From an uncultured Chloroflexota bacterium (GTDB lineage: Bacteria > Chloroflexota > Dehalococcoidia > CAUJGQ01), in the NCBI GenBank assembly GCA_937879875.1, contig CALFMN010000009.1, positions 29,793-93,792 on the forward strand: a stretch of DNA of 64,000 nt, written 5' to 3'. Shown in pieces: positions 47,951-57,030 of the stretch. Positions within the stretch are counted from its first letter, which is position 1. Each line of letters opens with the position of its first letter. The translations under genes were made by a program, and so were the position numbers. The notes beneath the pieces were generated by a model. That model searched no databases. It was not told the DNA's origin and saw only the letters and a list, made by a program, of their open reading frames with translations.

Positions 47951-49131
47951 ATCACGCCGTCGGCGCGCAGCGCGGCGATCGCCTCCCAGTCGTAACCCAG
48001 CTCCTGCAAATAGTGTTCGGTGTGATCGCCCAACTCCGGCGGCGGCCCCTGCGGCGCCGTGGGACTGCGTCCGAACTGGATTGGCGATCCGGCGACGCGG
48101 ATCGTGCCCAGCACCGGGTGGGGCAGCTCGATGAGGTAGCCATTCGCCCAGGCCTGGGGGTCATCAAGCACGTCGGCGTAGCTCTGCACCGGCGCGCCGA
48201 TAATGTCGTGCTCGACGAAGCGCTCGATCCAGTAGGCGGTCGGCTCCTCGCGGAAGCGCGCTGCGAAGTCCGCGATGATCTGCTCGACGCCTGCCGTTCT
48301 GCCGGCGTCGTTGGGGTAGGTCTCCGCCAGGTGATCGAGTCCGGCCAGGCGGCAGAGTCGCTGGAAGCGCGGTGTGTTCACGCCGCCCACGACCAGATAG
48401 CCGTCTTTGGTTTGAAACGAGCGCCAGACGCCGCGCGGGGAGATCAAGGGATGTCCCTGCCCCGCCCGGCCCGACGTTGCGCCGAGCATCGACGCCGTAT
48501 CCAGCTCCCATGACTGCAGGGCGATCTGCGAACCGTAGAGCGAGACGTCGATCTCTTCGCCCTCGTCCGTGCGCTCGCGCTTCACCAGCGCCGCCAGGAT
48601 GCCGGTGCAGAGGAAGATCGCGCCCACTTGGTCCGCGATCGCCGCGCCGGCAGGCATCGGCGGCGCGCCATCCGGCCCGGTAACGGCCATGATCCCGCCC
48701 ATCGCCTGCCCGACGATGTCCAGGCCTGGCCGTTCTGCCTGATCGCCCAGCGGCCCGAAGGCCGAAGCACTCGCGTAGACGATGCGCCGATTGACGGCCT
48801 TCACGTCGGCGTAGGCCAGGCCGAGCCGCGCCATCACGCCAGGCCGCATGTTGCTGACGACCACATCGACGCGCGCCGCAAGTTTGAGCGCAATCGTGCG
48901 GCCCTCCGGCCGGCGCACGTCGAGCGTAACGCTGCGCTTACCGCGGTCGTGGGCGACGAAGTATGGCACCGGCTGCGGGGTGGTCACGCCGCCGGCGCGG
49001 CCGCGCTCACCTTCGCGCCCTTCGACTTTGATGATTTCGGCGCCCATATCGGAGAGCAGCACGGTGGCGTATGGCCCTTGCTGCGCCCACGTAAAGTCGA
49101 GCACGCGGATGCCATCAAGCGGTTGCGCCAT
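47947..49131 (-). CDS. CaiB/BaiF family CoA-transferase
   Basis: 394-aa class III CoA-transferase. It begins with IRVLDFTWAQQGPYATVLLSDMGAEIIKVE (partly quoted), then HDRGKRSVTLD, SNMRPGVMARLGLAY, SASAFGPLG and Asp167 in AAIADQVGAI, the expected catalytic Asp (same position as formyl-CoA transferase Asp169). GGAGG lies 7 nt before the ATG. It stands alone, unlike the other four in the window, which come in pairs. It is divergent from the DHA2 transporter across a 496-bp gap that holds repeat A6. Confidence 0.92.
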   Translation of the reverse strand: MAQPLDGIRVLDFTWAQQGPYATVLLSDMGAEIIKVEGREGERGRAGGVTTPQPVPYFVAHDRGKRSVTLDVRRPEGRTIALKLAARVDVVVSNMRPGVMARLGLAYADVKAVNRRIVYASASAFGPLGDQAERPGLDIVGQAMGGIMAVTGPDGAPPMPAGAAIADQVGAIFLCTGILAALVKRERTDEGEEIDVSLYGSQIALQSWELDTASMLGATSGRAGQGHPLISPRGVWRSFQTKDGYLVVGGVNTPRFQRLCRLAGLDHLAETYPNDAGRTAGVEQIIADFAARFREEPTAYWIERFVEHDIIGAPVQSYADVLDDPQAWANGYLIELPHPVLGTIRVAGSPIQFGRSPTAPQGPPPELGDHTEHYLQELGYDWEAIAALRADGVI

Positions 49132-49627
49132 GATTCGCCTCCCTGCCGGCTGTTCCTACCGCGCATGATGGGCGATTGCGGCGCGGCTGCGCTACACCAG
49201 CCGGGCTTCGGCTGCGGGACGGCGTCGGTGGCCCTGCGGGGCGCCTAACCCTGCTTTGGCTGAAGCCAAAGCTCCCTTCCCCACAGGGGAAGGGTTACGG
49301 TTCGAGGGCAACCGGGGCCGGGGGAGACGATCTTCTGCGCGACCACAGGGACACCGCGGCCCCGCCGCCGTCCGGCGCCCATGGGAACGCTCCAGAAGTC
49401 CCTTCCCGCCTCGGGAAGGGACCGCTTTGCCGCAAGGCAAAGCAGGGTTAGGTGCCCCGCGCGGGCAAAGATGATTCGACGCGGAAACGGCGAGCGGTGG
49501 TTCCCGTTTCAGAGCGAGACGGCGTAACATGCCCGCGAGCGTGCGCGCTCCCGTCTCAGCGGCGCATGCGAGAACGCGCGGCGGCCTGGCCGGCTTCCTC
49601 GGCTGTCCGGTGCATCAGCGGTGACTC
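49132..49627. other. Divergent intergenic region containing repeat A6
   Basis: 496 bp between the CoA-transferase start and the DHA2 transporter start. Nearly half is the family A element. Sequence 49465-49627 shows no gene I support and no clear promoter consensus. Confidence 0.5.
49236..49462. repeat. Family A repeat, long copy (A6)
   Basis: About 227 bp, the cleanest copy. Left end GCGGGGCGCCTAACCCTG, right end CAGGGTTAGGTGCCCCGC. Left hairpins are GCTTTGGC-TGAA-GCCAAAGC (49253-49272) and CCCTTCCCC-ACA-GGGGAAGGG (49274-49294). Right hairpins are GTCCCTTCCC/GGGAAGGGAC and GCTTTGCC-GCAA-GGCAAAGC. Confidence 0.88.
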
Positions 49628-51139
49628 ATGGTTTCGCGGCTTTCCCGGATCGAATACAAGTGGCTCGTGGCGATCGTCTTCATGTTCGGGCTGTTCATGG
49701 ACATCCTGGACAGCACCGCCGTCAATGTTGCCATACCGAAGTTGCAGGACGACTTTCACGCGCCGCTCTCGACCGTCGAATGGACCGTGACTGGCTACCT
49801 GCTCAGCCTGGCGCTGTTCATTCCCGGCGCGGGTTTTCTCTCCGACCGTTTCGGCACCAAGCGCGTCTTTCTGCTGGCGATGGCGATCTTTGTGATTGGC
49901 TCGGCGCTCTGCGGGCAGGCGCAGAGCATCGAACAGTTGGTCGCCTTCCGCTTCCTGCAAGGCGTGGGCGGCGGCATGATGACGCCGGTGAGCACGGCCA
50001 TCCTCTCGCGCGAGTTTCCGGGCGAGGAGCGCGCCAAGGCCTCGGCGCTGATCTCCATCCCCTGGATCCTCGCCCCGATCACCGGACCGGTGCTGGGTGG
50101 CTATCTCGTGACCTACGCGAGCTGGCGCTGGATCTTCTACATCAACCTGCCGGTGGGCATCATCGGCTTCGTGCTCGGCTTGGTCGTCCTGCGCGAGCAC
50201 AAGGAGCCGTACGCGCAGGGCCACTTCGACCTGCTCGGCCTGTTCACGGGTGGCGCCGGCGTCGCGATGCTGCTGTACGCCCTCTCGCAGGCCGCGAGCC
50301 AGCCGTGGACCTCGCGCGACGTTACGGTCTGGGGGCTGGCGGGAATCGCCTGCCTCGTGGTCTTTTGCCTGATCGAGCTGCGCGCCTCGCCGCCGATCCT
50401 CGATCTTCGCCTGTTCAAGCTGCGGCTGTTCACGCTGGGCACGGCGATCACTGGCTGGGCGAACGCGTCCTATGGCGGCTTCATCCTGCTGCTGACGCTG
50501 TTTTTGCAGAACCTGCAGCACCGCTCGCCCGCGGAGGCGGGGCTGATTCAGGCGCCGAGCGCGTTTGGCTCGGCCTTCGCGCTGTTCTTCGCGGCCAAGT
50601 TCTACGGCAGGGTCGGGCCGCGCCGGATGATGGCGATCGGCTTTTGCAGCGGTGGCTTGATGATGCTGCCGTTCGGCATTGTCGATGCCTCGACCTCGGC
50701 GATCGTGGTGATCGTCTGCCTGGCGCTGCGCGGGCTGACCACGCCGTTCGCCTTCACGGCCTCGCAGACGATCGTCTACGGGCCGTTAGACAATGCCCAG
50801 CAGGGTCCGGCCTCGTCCATCTACAACACCAATCGCCAGGTGGCGACGTCGTTCGGCGTGGCCCTGCTGGCCACGATCCAGGTCAACCGCTATCAGAGCC
50901 ATCTCTCGGCCGCCGTTGCTGCAGCGCACCTGCCAGCCGCAACAAAGGCGATGATGGATCACGCGCAGGCGCTCAGCTTCCACGACGCCTTCCTCGCCTC
51001 CGCCGCGCTGATGGTTTTGTCGGGTGTGCTGGGCCTGCTGGTCAACGACCGCAAGGCGCGCGAGGCGATGCAGCACCATATTCACGCCGTGCGCAAGCCC
51101 GCCTCCACGGTCGAGCCTGCCGCGGCGGTGGGCGATTAG
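49628..51139 (+). CDS. MFS multidrug transporter, DHA2 (14 TM) type
   Basis: 503-aa EmrB/QacA-like proton-coupled exporter with about 14 membrane segments. The family features are seen: LFMDILDSTAVNVAIPKL at the N-terminus, LSDRFGTKRVFLLAM after segment 2, FRFLQGVGGGMMTPV in segment 4, and GPVLGGYLVTYASWRWIFYINLPVG in the segment 5 antiporter motif (partly quoted). Only GGTGA precedes the ATG, about 5 nt away. Substrate probably a drug-like hydrophobic cation or secondary metabolite. A family B repeat lies at its 3' end. Confidence 0.93.
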   Translation: MVSRLSRIEYKWLVAIVFMFGLFMDILDSTAVNVAIPKLQDDFHAPLSTVEWTVTGYLLSLALFIPGAGFLSDRFGTKRVFLLAMAIFVIGSALCGQAQSIEQLVAFRFLQGVGGGMMTPVSTAILSREFPGEERAKASALISIPWILAPITGPVLGGYLVTYASWRWIFYINLPVGIIGFVLGLVVLREHKEPYAQGHFDLLGLFTGGAGVAMLLYALSQAASQPWTSRDVTVWGLAGIACLVVFCLIELRASPPILDLRLFKLRLFTLGTAITGWANASYGGFILLLTLFLQNLQHRSPAEAGLIQAPSAFGSAFALFFAAKFYGRVGPRRMMAIGFCSGGLMMLPFGIVDASTSAIVVIVCLALRGLTTPFAFTASQTIVYGPLDNAQQGPASSIYNTNRQVATSFGVALLATIQVNRYQSHLSAAVAAAHLPAATKAMMDHAQALSFHDAFLASAALMVLSGVLGLLVNDRKAREAMQHHIHAVRKPASTVEPAAAVGD

Positions 51140-51150
51140 GCGCGGCTTTC

Positions 51151-51342
51151 GGCCCTCACTCCCCCTCTCCCAATCCTGGGAGAGAGGGGCGATCCCGGGT
51201 TGGAGCGATCCGCGAGGGCGCCGGGTTAACCGTTTGGTGCCCGGACCGCTTCAGGCTGGATCGTCTCCTTCTCCCAGGATTGGGAGTCAGAGCGTTGCGC
51301 AACCGTCGGAGACGTGCAAAGCACAGGAGAGGATGAGGGCCG
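51151..51342. repeat. Family B repeat (B2)
   Basis: About 192 bp. Left end GGCCCTCACTCCCCCTCTCC, right end GGATGAGGGCC. Inner arms are CCCAATCCTGGGA (51170-51182) and TCCCAGGATTGGGA (51272-51285). Aligns with B1 at 33052 in inverted orientation, with strings such as CGATCCCGGGTTGGAGCGAT shared exactly. Lies between convergent genes, like B1. Confidence 0.82.
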
Positions 51343-51359
51343 GCCGCCGCGACCGCGGT

Positions 51360-52226
51360 TCAGCCGACCGGAACAGTTCGAGCCAACTGCCGCGCGATGA
51401 AGCCTTTCATACGCGCGATCATGCGCTCGACATCCGCGGCCGGCCAACCGGCGATGCCGTGCGGCATGTCCTGGAACAGCGCCAGCTCCGCGTCGCCGCC
51501 GGCGGCGTTGTAACGCGCTGCCACATCCTCGATCATGCCTGCCGGCACGCCGCTGTCGGCCGTGCCTTGAATCAAGAGCGCCGGTGGGAGCGTGACCGAA
51601 TCACCGCGCTGCAGCATCTGCAATGGGTTGGCCTCCTGCATCGCCTCGACGGTGCCGAAATAGCGGTCGTGGTTAGCGACGAGCTCGGCGTTGCCCCGCT
51701 GCTGCGCCATGCGATAGCGGCCGTATGGATCGAGCACGCCCCAGCAGGAGATGAAATAGGCCAGGCGAGCGTCGACGCCAGCGGCGAGCGGCAGCGCGGC
51801 GTAGCGCGGGTCGTTTGGCCGCATCGCGCTGAGCATGATCAGGTGGCCGCCGCTGGAAACGCCCAGTCCGCCCACGCTGCTGGCGTTGGCATTCAACTCG
51901 GCGGCGTGCGCCTTCAGCCAGCGCGTCGCGAAGTTGATATCGACGAGGGAGGAAGGATAGGGATCCTCCCCGCCCATGCGGAAGTCGATCGACGCCACGA
52001 GCAAACCGCTGGCTGCGAGCCCTTCCGCCAGCGCCGGGTTGCTGGTGCGGTCGCCGCTGTTCCAGGCGCCGCCGTGAATTTCGAGCAGCGCGGGAAATGG
52101 GCCGGCCCCCTGCGGCCGGTAGAGGCGCGCCAGCCAGGAGCGATCGCCATCGCGACGGTACTCCGTGTCTTCGACCGTGAACGCGAACTGGCCCGCCGGG
52201 TTGTAGCCGAGCGCCTGCTGAGCCAT
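51360..52226 (-). CDS. Alpha/beta hydrolase (esterase/acetylesterase-like)
   Basis: 288-aa alpha/beta hydrolase of the BD-FAE/hormone-sensitive-lipase-like group. The oxyanion loop is EIHGGAWNSGD, the nucleophile elbow GVSSGGHL (Ser of the triad), the acid region GTADSGVP and the His in DMPHGIAG. It hydrolyses carboxylic esters, probably of small acids. No signal peptide is seen, so cytoplasmic. ATG at 52226 has AGGGGG about 8 nt upstream. Family B repeat B2 lies just beyond its 3' end. Neighbouring genes give no substrate hint. Confidence 0.85.
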   Translation of the reverse strand: MAQQALGYNPAGQFAFTVEDTEYRRDGDRSWLARLYRPQGAGPFPALLEIHGGAWNSGDRTSNPALAEGLAASGLLVASIDFRMGGEDPYPSSLVDINFATRWLKAHAAELNANASSVGGLGVSSGGHLIMLSAMRPNDPRYAALPLAAGVDARLAYFISCWGVLDPYGRYRMAQQRGNAELVANHDRYFGTVEAMQEANPLQMLQRGDSVTLPPALLIQGTADSGVPAGMIEDVAARYNAAGGDAELALFQDMPHGIAGWPAADVERMIARMKGFIARQLARTVPVG

Positions 52227-52353
52227 GACCGCACCCCCTGCACTGACGCGAGCCGTTGCGCCGCGGCGGGCGAACGACGGCGCCGCTTTCGCTGAACGAC
52301 ATCATGCTCTGGCGGGACGATCGAGGTGTCAAGCCGGGACGTTGTGCGCTCCT

Positions 52354-53187
52354 TCAGGTTGAGGCGACGCCTTCCGCCTGCATCGATGCGAGGGTGGGCG
52401 TGCGCTCGCGGTCCGCGGGATCGTCCCAGCCCTTGAAGCGCGGCGGGCGCTTCTCCGCGAAGGCGCGGCGCGACTCCATCAGGTCGTCCTTCGCGCCGTG
52501 GTCACGCAGCCGCCCGGCGAGTCGCTCCAGTTCGTCGGGCACACGCGGCCGCAACGCCCGCATCATCGCCAGGGTATTGACGCGCGAGGCGGGCGGCAGC
52601 GTCAGCAGGTGCGCCGCCATTTCGCGCGCGGCGGGCAGCAAGTCCTCCGGATCGGTCAGCCGGTTCAGCCAGCCAAGTTCATGCAGCCGCTCTGCGCTGA
52701 AGCGGAAGGCGAACGCCATCTCCGTCGCGACGGCGTGCGAGAGCCCGCCGATCAGACCGTGCTGATAGCCGCCGAGCAACCAGCGTTTCGCCTCGGACAT
52801 CTCGAAGATCGCGCCGCGTACCGCGAGGCGCAGATCCGCGCGTTCGGCCTGCAGAAAGCCGCCGCCCATGGCAAAGCCATTGATCGCCGCGATCACGGGC
52901 TTGTCGAGCGTGCCCGCCTCATACGGGTTGTCCGCGCCGCGCCGCGCTCCGGGACCGCCGGCGGGCACGCTGCCGCGCACCACGGACTCTTTCATATCCT
53001 CGCCGGCGCAGAAGGCGCGGCCCGTGCCGGTGTAGATCGCCACTTCGAGATCGCGGCTGTCGCGGAATGTGCACCAGGCCTCGGCCAGCGCCGCGCGCAG
53101 CTCCGCGCCCAGCGCGTTGAGCCGGTCCGGCCGGTTCATGCGGATGACCATAATCCCGTCGCCGCGCTCCATTTCGACGATGGCCAT
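52354..53187 (-). CDS. Enoyl-CoA hydratase/isomerase family protein
   Basis: 277-aa crotonase-fold protein. Oxyanion regions are RAFCAGEDMKESV and NGFAMGGGFLQAERADLRLA. In the second half the usual PE catalytic segment reads MSEAKRWLLGGYQHGL, so the common catalytic Glu pair is not evident and the exact reaction is uncertain. It ends with FAEKRPPRFKGWDD, as in the gene at 34710. ATG at 53187 has GGAGG 6 nt upstream; the frame is open to 53238 without a ribosome site. Isolated, transcribed away from the MetE-like gene. Confidence 0.87.
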   Translation of the reverse strand: MAIVEMERGDGIMVIRMNRPDRLNALGAELRAALAEAWCTFRDSRDLEVAIYTGTGRAFCAGEDMKESVVRGSVPAGGPGARRGADNPYEAGTLDKPVIAAINGFAMGGGFLQAERADLRLAVRGAIFEMSEAKRWLLGGYQHGLIGGLSHAVATEMAFAFRFSAERLHELGWLNRLTDPEDLLPAAREMAAHLLTLPPASRVNTLAMMRALRPRVPDELERLAGRLRDHGAKDDLMESRRAFAEKRPPRFKGWDDPADRERTPTLASMQAEGVAST

Positions 53188-53408
53188 ATCGCCCTCCTGC
53201 CGGCGGTCGCCGTGTCCGCGCTCCCCCGGTCGCTGCAAGCATAGCGCGCCATTCCCTCCGTGAAAGCGGTCCTCCGGCGATCTGTCATGCGCCCCGACGG
53301 CGTATGCTTGCCTGCGACCGGCATGCCACGCCGGGCTCGATCAGTTTGGCAGCTCAGCGCAACGGCCCGCCGTGGCCGATGCGCGGCCGGCCCGGGAGGC
53401 GGCGATAC

Positions 53409-54551
53409 ATGAAGCGCAGCAGCGACCGCATCTTGACCACGCACACCGGCAGCCTGCCGCGGCCGCCTGCGCTGCTGGAGCTGATTCGCTCGGCCGAGGC
53501 TGGCGAGCTTGCGGACCGGCCGGCGTTTGCGACGGCGGTCCGCGAGGCCGTGGCCGACACCGTGCGCCGCCAGGTCGCGAGCGGCATCGACGTGGTGAGT
53601 GACGGCGAGATGGGCAAGCCCGGCTACGCGACCTACATCAAGGACCGCGCCACGGGCTTCGAGGGGCCGCACCGCGTGACGACCGTGCAGGCGGAAGCGC
53701 GCGACTTCCCCGAGTTCACGCAGCGCCGCGTCGTCGGCGGCGGGCCGCTGATTCTGCGGCCGTCCTGCAACGGGCCGATCGCCTGGAAGGACTTCGCCGC
53801 GGTTCAGCGCGATATCGACAACCTCAGGGCAGCCACGGCCGGCGCCGGCGTCGAGGAGGTGTTCATGACCTCGGCTTCGCCCGGGGTGATCGCGATCTTC
53901 CTCGGCAACGACTACTACCCCGGCCACGAGGCCTATCTCACCGCGCTCGCAAATGTGATGCGGGATGAGTACAACGCCATCCACGCGGCCGGCTTTCTGC
54001 TGCAGCTCGACTGCCCCGACCTGGCGATGAGCCGCCATCTGCGCTTCGGCGACCTGAGCCTCGCGCAGTTTCGCGCCGTCGTGGCGCAGCACGTCGCGGT
54101 GCTGAACGAAGCCACGAAAGATATTCCGCCGGAGCGTATGCGCCTGCATCTATGCTGGGGAAACTATGAAGGGCCGCACCATCTCGACGTGCCGCTGGCC
54201 GACATCATCGACATCGTGTTGACCGCGCGGCCGGCCGCGATCTCCTTTGAGGGCGCCAACCCGCGTCACGAACATGAGTGGAAGGTCTGGAGGGAGGTCA
54301 AACTGCCGCCCGGCAAGCTGATCATTCCCGGCGTGATCGACTCGACGACGAACTTCATCGAGCATCCCGAGCTGGTGGCCGAGCGCATCGTGCGCTACGC
54401 GGAACTGGTGGGCAAGGAGAACGTGATCGCCGGCAGCGACTGCGGCTTCGGCACCTTCGCCACGTCGAGCACCGTCGATCCGCGCATCACCTGGGCGAAG
54501 CTGGAGGCGCTGGCGGAGGGAGCCCGCATCGCCAGCGCGGCGCTATGGTAG
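53409..54551 (+). CDS. MetE C-terminal domain-like methyltransferase
   Basis: 380-aa protein of the cobalamin-independent methionine synthase (MetE) C-terminal family, a TIM-barrel zinc enzyme. Landmarks are THTGSLPRP at the N-terminus, DVVSDGEMGKPGY, QLDCPDLAMSRH, LHLCWGNYEGPH and GSDCGFGTFA near the end; the Cys and His in the latter strings are zinc-ligand candidates. Full MetE has two such halves; stand-alone proteins of this size occur widely and may use other methyl donors or other thiols. ATG at 53409 has GGAGG about 10 nt upstream. A TATGCT box lies near 53308. Exact substrate unknown. Confidence 0.87.
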   Translation: MKRSSDRILTTHTGSLPRPPALLELIRSAEAGELADRPAFATAVREAVADTVRRQVASGIDVVSDGEMGKPGYATYIKDRATGFEGPHRVTTVQAEARDFPEFTQRRVVGGGPLILRPSCNGPIAWKDFAAVQRDIDNLRAATAGAGVEEVFMTSASPGVIAIFLGNDYYPGHEAYLTALANVMRDEYNAIHAAGFLLQLDCPDLAMSRHLRFGDLSLAQFRAVVAQHVAVLNEATKDIPPERMRLHLCWGNYEGPHHLDVPLADIIDIVLTARPAAISFEGANPRHEHEWKVWREVKLPPGKLIIPGVIDSTTNFIEHPELVAERIVRYAELVGKENVIAGSDCGFGTFATSSTVDPRITWAKLEALAEGARIASAALW

Positions 54552-54728
54552 GTTCTGCCAATTCCAACCAGCCCTCGGCTCCCGATGGCAAGGGCAGAAC
54601 GGCCGGACTTTGCTGAAACGCATGGGCGATCAGATTGCGGCCCGCTCATTCCACGCGGCTATGACGCATGCGGTTGCCGCCGTCCGTGCCGCCGCGCCGG
54701 CGCCTGCCGCTCGCGTGGACTCAGCGCG

Positions 54729-56054
54729 ATGACCGTACCGGACCAGCCCGCCGCGCGCCTCGATGAGGTGGAGCTGATCGGCGCGGCTGCTGCCTGCGAC
54801 ACGGCTATGGCGGGCAGCGGCCGCGTGCGCATGGTGGCGTCCGCTTCGCTGCTCGGCGTCGTCGGCGTCGTGCTGGTAGCCTTCAATATGCGCACGGCGG
54901 TGGCCAGCGTGCCGCCGATTCTCAACCGTTTCGGCTTGAACGGGACCGGCCAGTCGCTCTTGACCACGGTACCCGTGCTCTGCTTCGGTGGGGGCGCTCT
55001 CGCCGGCCCGGCGATTCGCGCGCGCTTCGGAGAGGAGCGCGCGATCTTCGGCCTGCTGCTGGCGCTGTTCGCCGGCATGGTCGGGCGGGCGTTGTGGCCC
55101 GACCTGGCGCTCTTTCCCGGCACGGTGCTGGCCGGCCTCGCGGTCGCTCTGCTGAACGTGCTGCTGCCAAGCCTGGTCAAGCGCCGCTATCCCGAGCGGG
55201 CGGGGGCGCTGATGGCCGCCTACCCCACGGTGATGACGCTGGGCTCGGCTCTGGCCGCCGCGGCCACCGTGCCGGTGCTGCACGCCACGGCGCCGGCGTT
55301 GCACGGGGCGCTGGGGATCTGGGCGTTGCCGGTCGTGGTGGCACTGATCGCCTGGCTGCCGCAATTGCGCAGCCGCCGCCCGCCGGGCGCGATGCAGCAT
55401 GCACGGCCGCGGCGGCCGATCGTCCCTGTCTGGCGCATCCCGCTCGCCTGGCAGCTCATGCTGACGATGGGGCTGGGCTCGCTGATCTTCTACGGGGAGC
55501 TGTCGTGGCTGCCGGCGATCTACCGCGACCGCGGCCTCAGCGATGCGCGGGCCGGCCTCCTGCTCTCTGTGCTCAGCATCGTCGGCATCGTCGGCAACGT
55601 GACGGCGCCGCTGCTCGCCGCGCGCCGGCCGACGCAACGGCCGGTGGTCGCCGCGATCGTGGCTGTATCGACCGCCGGCGTGCTCGGCGTGCTGTTCGCG
55701 CCGACCGCCAGCGCGTTCTTCTGGGTCGCGTTGCTGGGCGTCGGGCAGGGAGGGTCGCTCAGCCTTTCCCTGCTGCTGATCGTCCTGCGCTCGGCCGACA
55801 GCGACGTGGCCGCGCGTCTCTCCAGCATGGCGCAGTCCGGCGGCTACCTGCTCGCCGCCATGGGACCGCTGGTGATGGGGTTGCTGCACACGGCCACCGG
55901 CGGCTGGACGATCCCCCTGCTGGCGCTGCTTGGCTTCACCCTGGCCGTCGCTCCCGCCGGCTTCGCGGCCGCGCGCAACCTCGTGATCGAGGGCGACGGC
56001 AGCGTTCGTGCGGGGGCGCCGCGAACGGCGGCTGGCATGCGCGACAGCCGCTGA
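54729..56054 (+). CDS. MFS transporter, CynX/NimT-like
   Basis: 441-aa major facilitator with about 12 membrane segments. The first helix ends VAFNMRTAVASVPPILN, a pattern found in the cyanate/nitroimidazole (CynX, NimT) subgroup (NLRPAITSVGPLL-like). Central loops are Arg-rich (RSRRPPG, RPRRPI). It probably exports small organic solutes; substrate unknown. The ATG at 54729 lacks a clear ribosome site, and an open frame reaches 54585, so the start is tentative. Begins about 180 bp downstream of the MetE-like gene. Confidence 0.82.
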   Translation: MTVPDQPAARLDEVELIGAAAACDTAMAGSGRVRMVASASLLGVVGVVLVAFNMRTAVASVPPILNRFGLNGTGQSLLTTVPVLCFGGGALAGPAIRARFGEERAIFGLLLALFAGMVGRALWPDLALFPGTVLAGLAVALLNVLLPSLVKRRYPERAGALMAAYPTVMTLGSALAAAATVPVLHATAPALHGALGIWALPVVVALIAWLPQLRSRRPPGAMQHARPRRPIVPVWRIPLAWQLMLTMGLGSLIFYGELSWLPAIYRDRGLSDARAGLLLSVLSIVGIVGNVTAPLLAARRPTQRPVVAAIVAVSTAGVLGVLFAPTASAFFWVALLGVGQGGSLSLSLLLIVLRSADSDVAARLSSMAQSGGYLLAAMGPLVMGLLHTATGGWTIPLLALLGFTLAVAPAGFAAARNLVIEGDGSVRAGAPRTAAGMRDSR

Positions 56055-56211
56055 GCAGGGCGCGATCCGGCGGGGATCTGCCCACTGGCCGCAGGCGGGC
56101 AGACGATGCTATTTTGCTCGCACGGTCGATCGCTTGCGCCGGCCTGACCTGGGGTCCGCATGCCGGCGGCGCACTGCGCGATTGCGGGTGTTTTGGAGAG
56201 GGAGGGCATCG

Positions 56212-57030
56212 ATGACGACAGCACCAGGCCGTGCCCATCTGATCGCGGGCGGGTTTCCGCCGGGCAAGGACGCGGGCCACGACCATGACTACGCCCGCCT
56301 GCGGCTGCTCGAGTTCCTTGCCGAGCAGGAGGTTCCCGCCTCCACCGCGAGCGATTTTGTCGACGTCGAACGCTGGCTGCCGATCAGCCGTCTGCTGATC
56401 ACCTACGTCGCCGGTCCTTATCCGAACGCGGAGCAGTCGCAGGCGATCCGGCGCTGGCTCGAAGCGGGCGGACGCTGGCTGGGGCTGCATGGCACGGCCG
56501 GCGGCAAGGCGGTGCGCGTCGACGGTTCGCGGCAGCGACGCATGCTCAAGCTCGAACACCATGAGGTGCTCGGCGGCTACTTTCTCACCCACCCGCCGAT
56601 TCGCCGCTTCCGCGTCGATGTCGGCGACGCTCCCGACAGCCTCACGCAGGGGCTGCCGGAGTCTTTTGAAGTGGCGGACGAGCCCTACTTCATCGAAGTG
56701 CAGGAACCGGCCTCGACGCGCGTCCTGCTGAGCGCCGAATATGGCCCGGACGCCGTCTCGCCCGCGATCGGCACGATCTACGACGAGGACACGTCGCTCC
56801 AGCCCGACGGCAAGACGCGCGTGCTCGGCTACACGCGCGAGATCGGTTCGGGCGGCGTCACGTACATCGCGCTCGGGCATTGCCACAATCCGACGAATAA
56901 TGTGCAGGGGTCCGTGGACCGCAGCGTAGACCCGAACAACGTGACGCCGCTGGTCTTCCGCGATCCGTGGGAAGCGGCGCCGTTCCAGATGCTGTTGCGC
57001 AACGCGATCGGCTGGGGCATGAGCGCGTAG
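56212..57030 (+). CDS. ThuA-domain protein
   Basis: 272-aa protein of the ThuA (trehalose utilisation) family, a glutamine amidotransferase-like flavodoxin fold. Visible signatures are LITYVAGPYPNAEQ, GRWLGLHGTAGG (the usual nucleophile-elbow-like turn of the family), a His-rich middle (LKLEHHEVLGGYFLTHPP) and ALGHCHNPTNN near the end. ThuA proteins are linked to sugar metabolism in alpha-proteobacteria, but in other bacteria the function is poorly known. ATG at 56212 has GGGAGGG about 8 nt upstream. Followed by a 570-bp gap. Confidence 0.83.
   Translation: MTTAPGRAHLIAGGFPPGKDAGHDHDYARLRLLEFLAEQEVPASTASDFVDVERWLPISRLLITYVAGPYPNAEQSQAIRRWLEAGGRWLGLHGTAGGKAVRVDGSRQRRMLKLEHHEVLGGYFLTHPPIRRFRVDVGDAPDSLTQGLPESFEVADEPYFIEVQEPASTRVLLSAEYGPDAVSPAIGTIYDEDTSLQPDGKTRVLGYTREIGSGGVTYIALGHCHNPTNNVQGSVDRSVDPNNVTPLVFRDPWEAAPFQMLLRNAIGWGMSA

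Noticed and set aside
3511..51342. CRISPR array
   Set aside because: The repeats are few, long, far apart, palindromic and lack regular spacers; no cas genes are seen.
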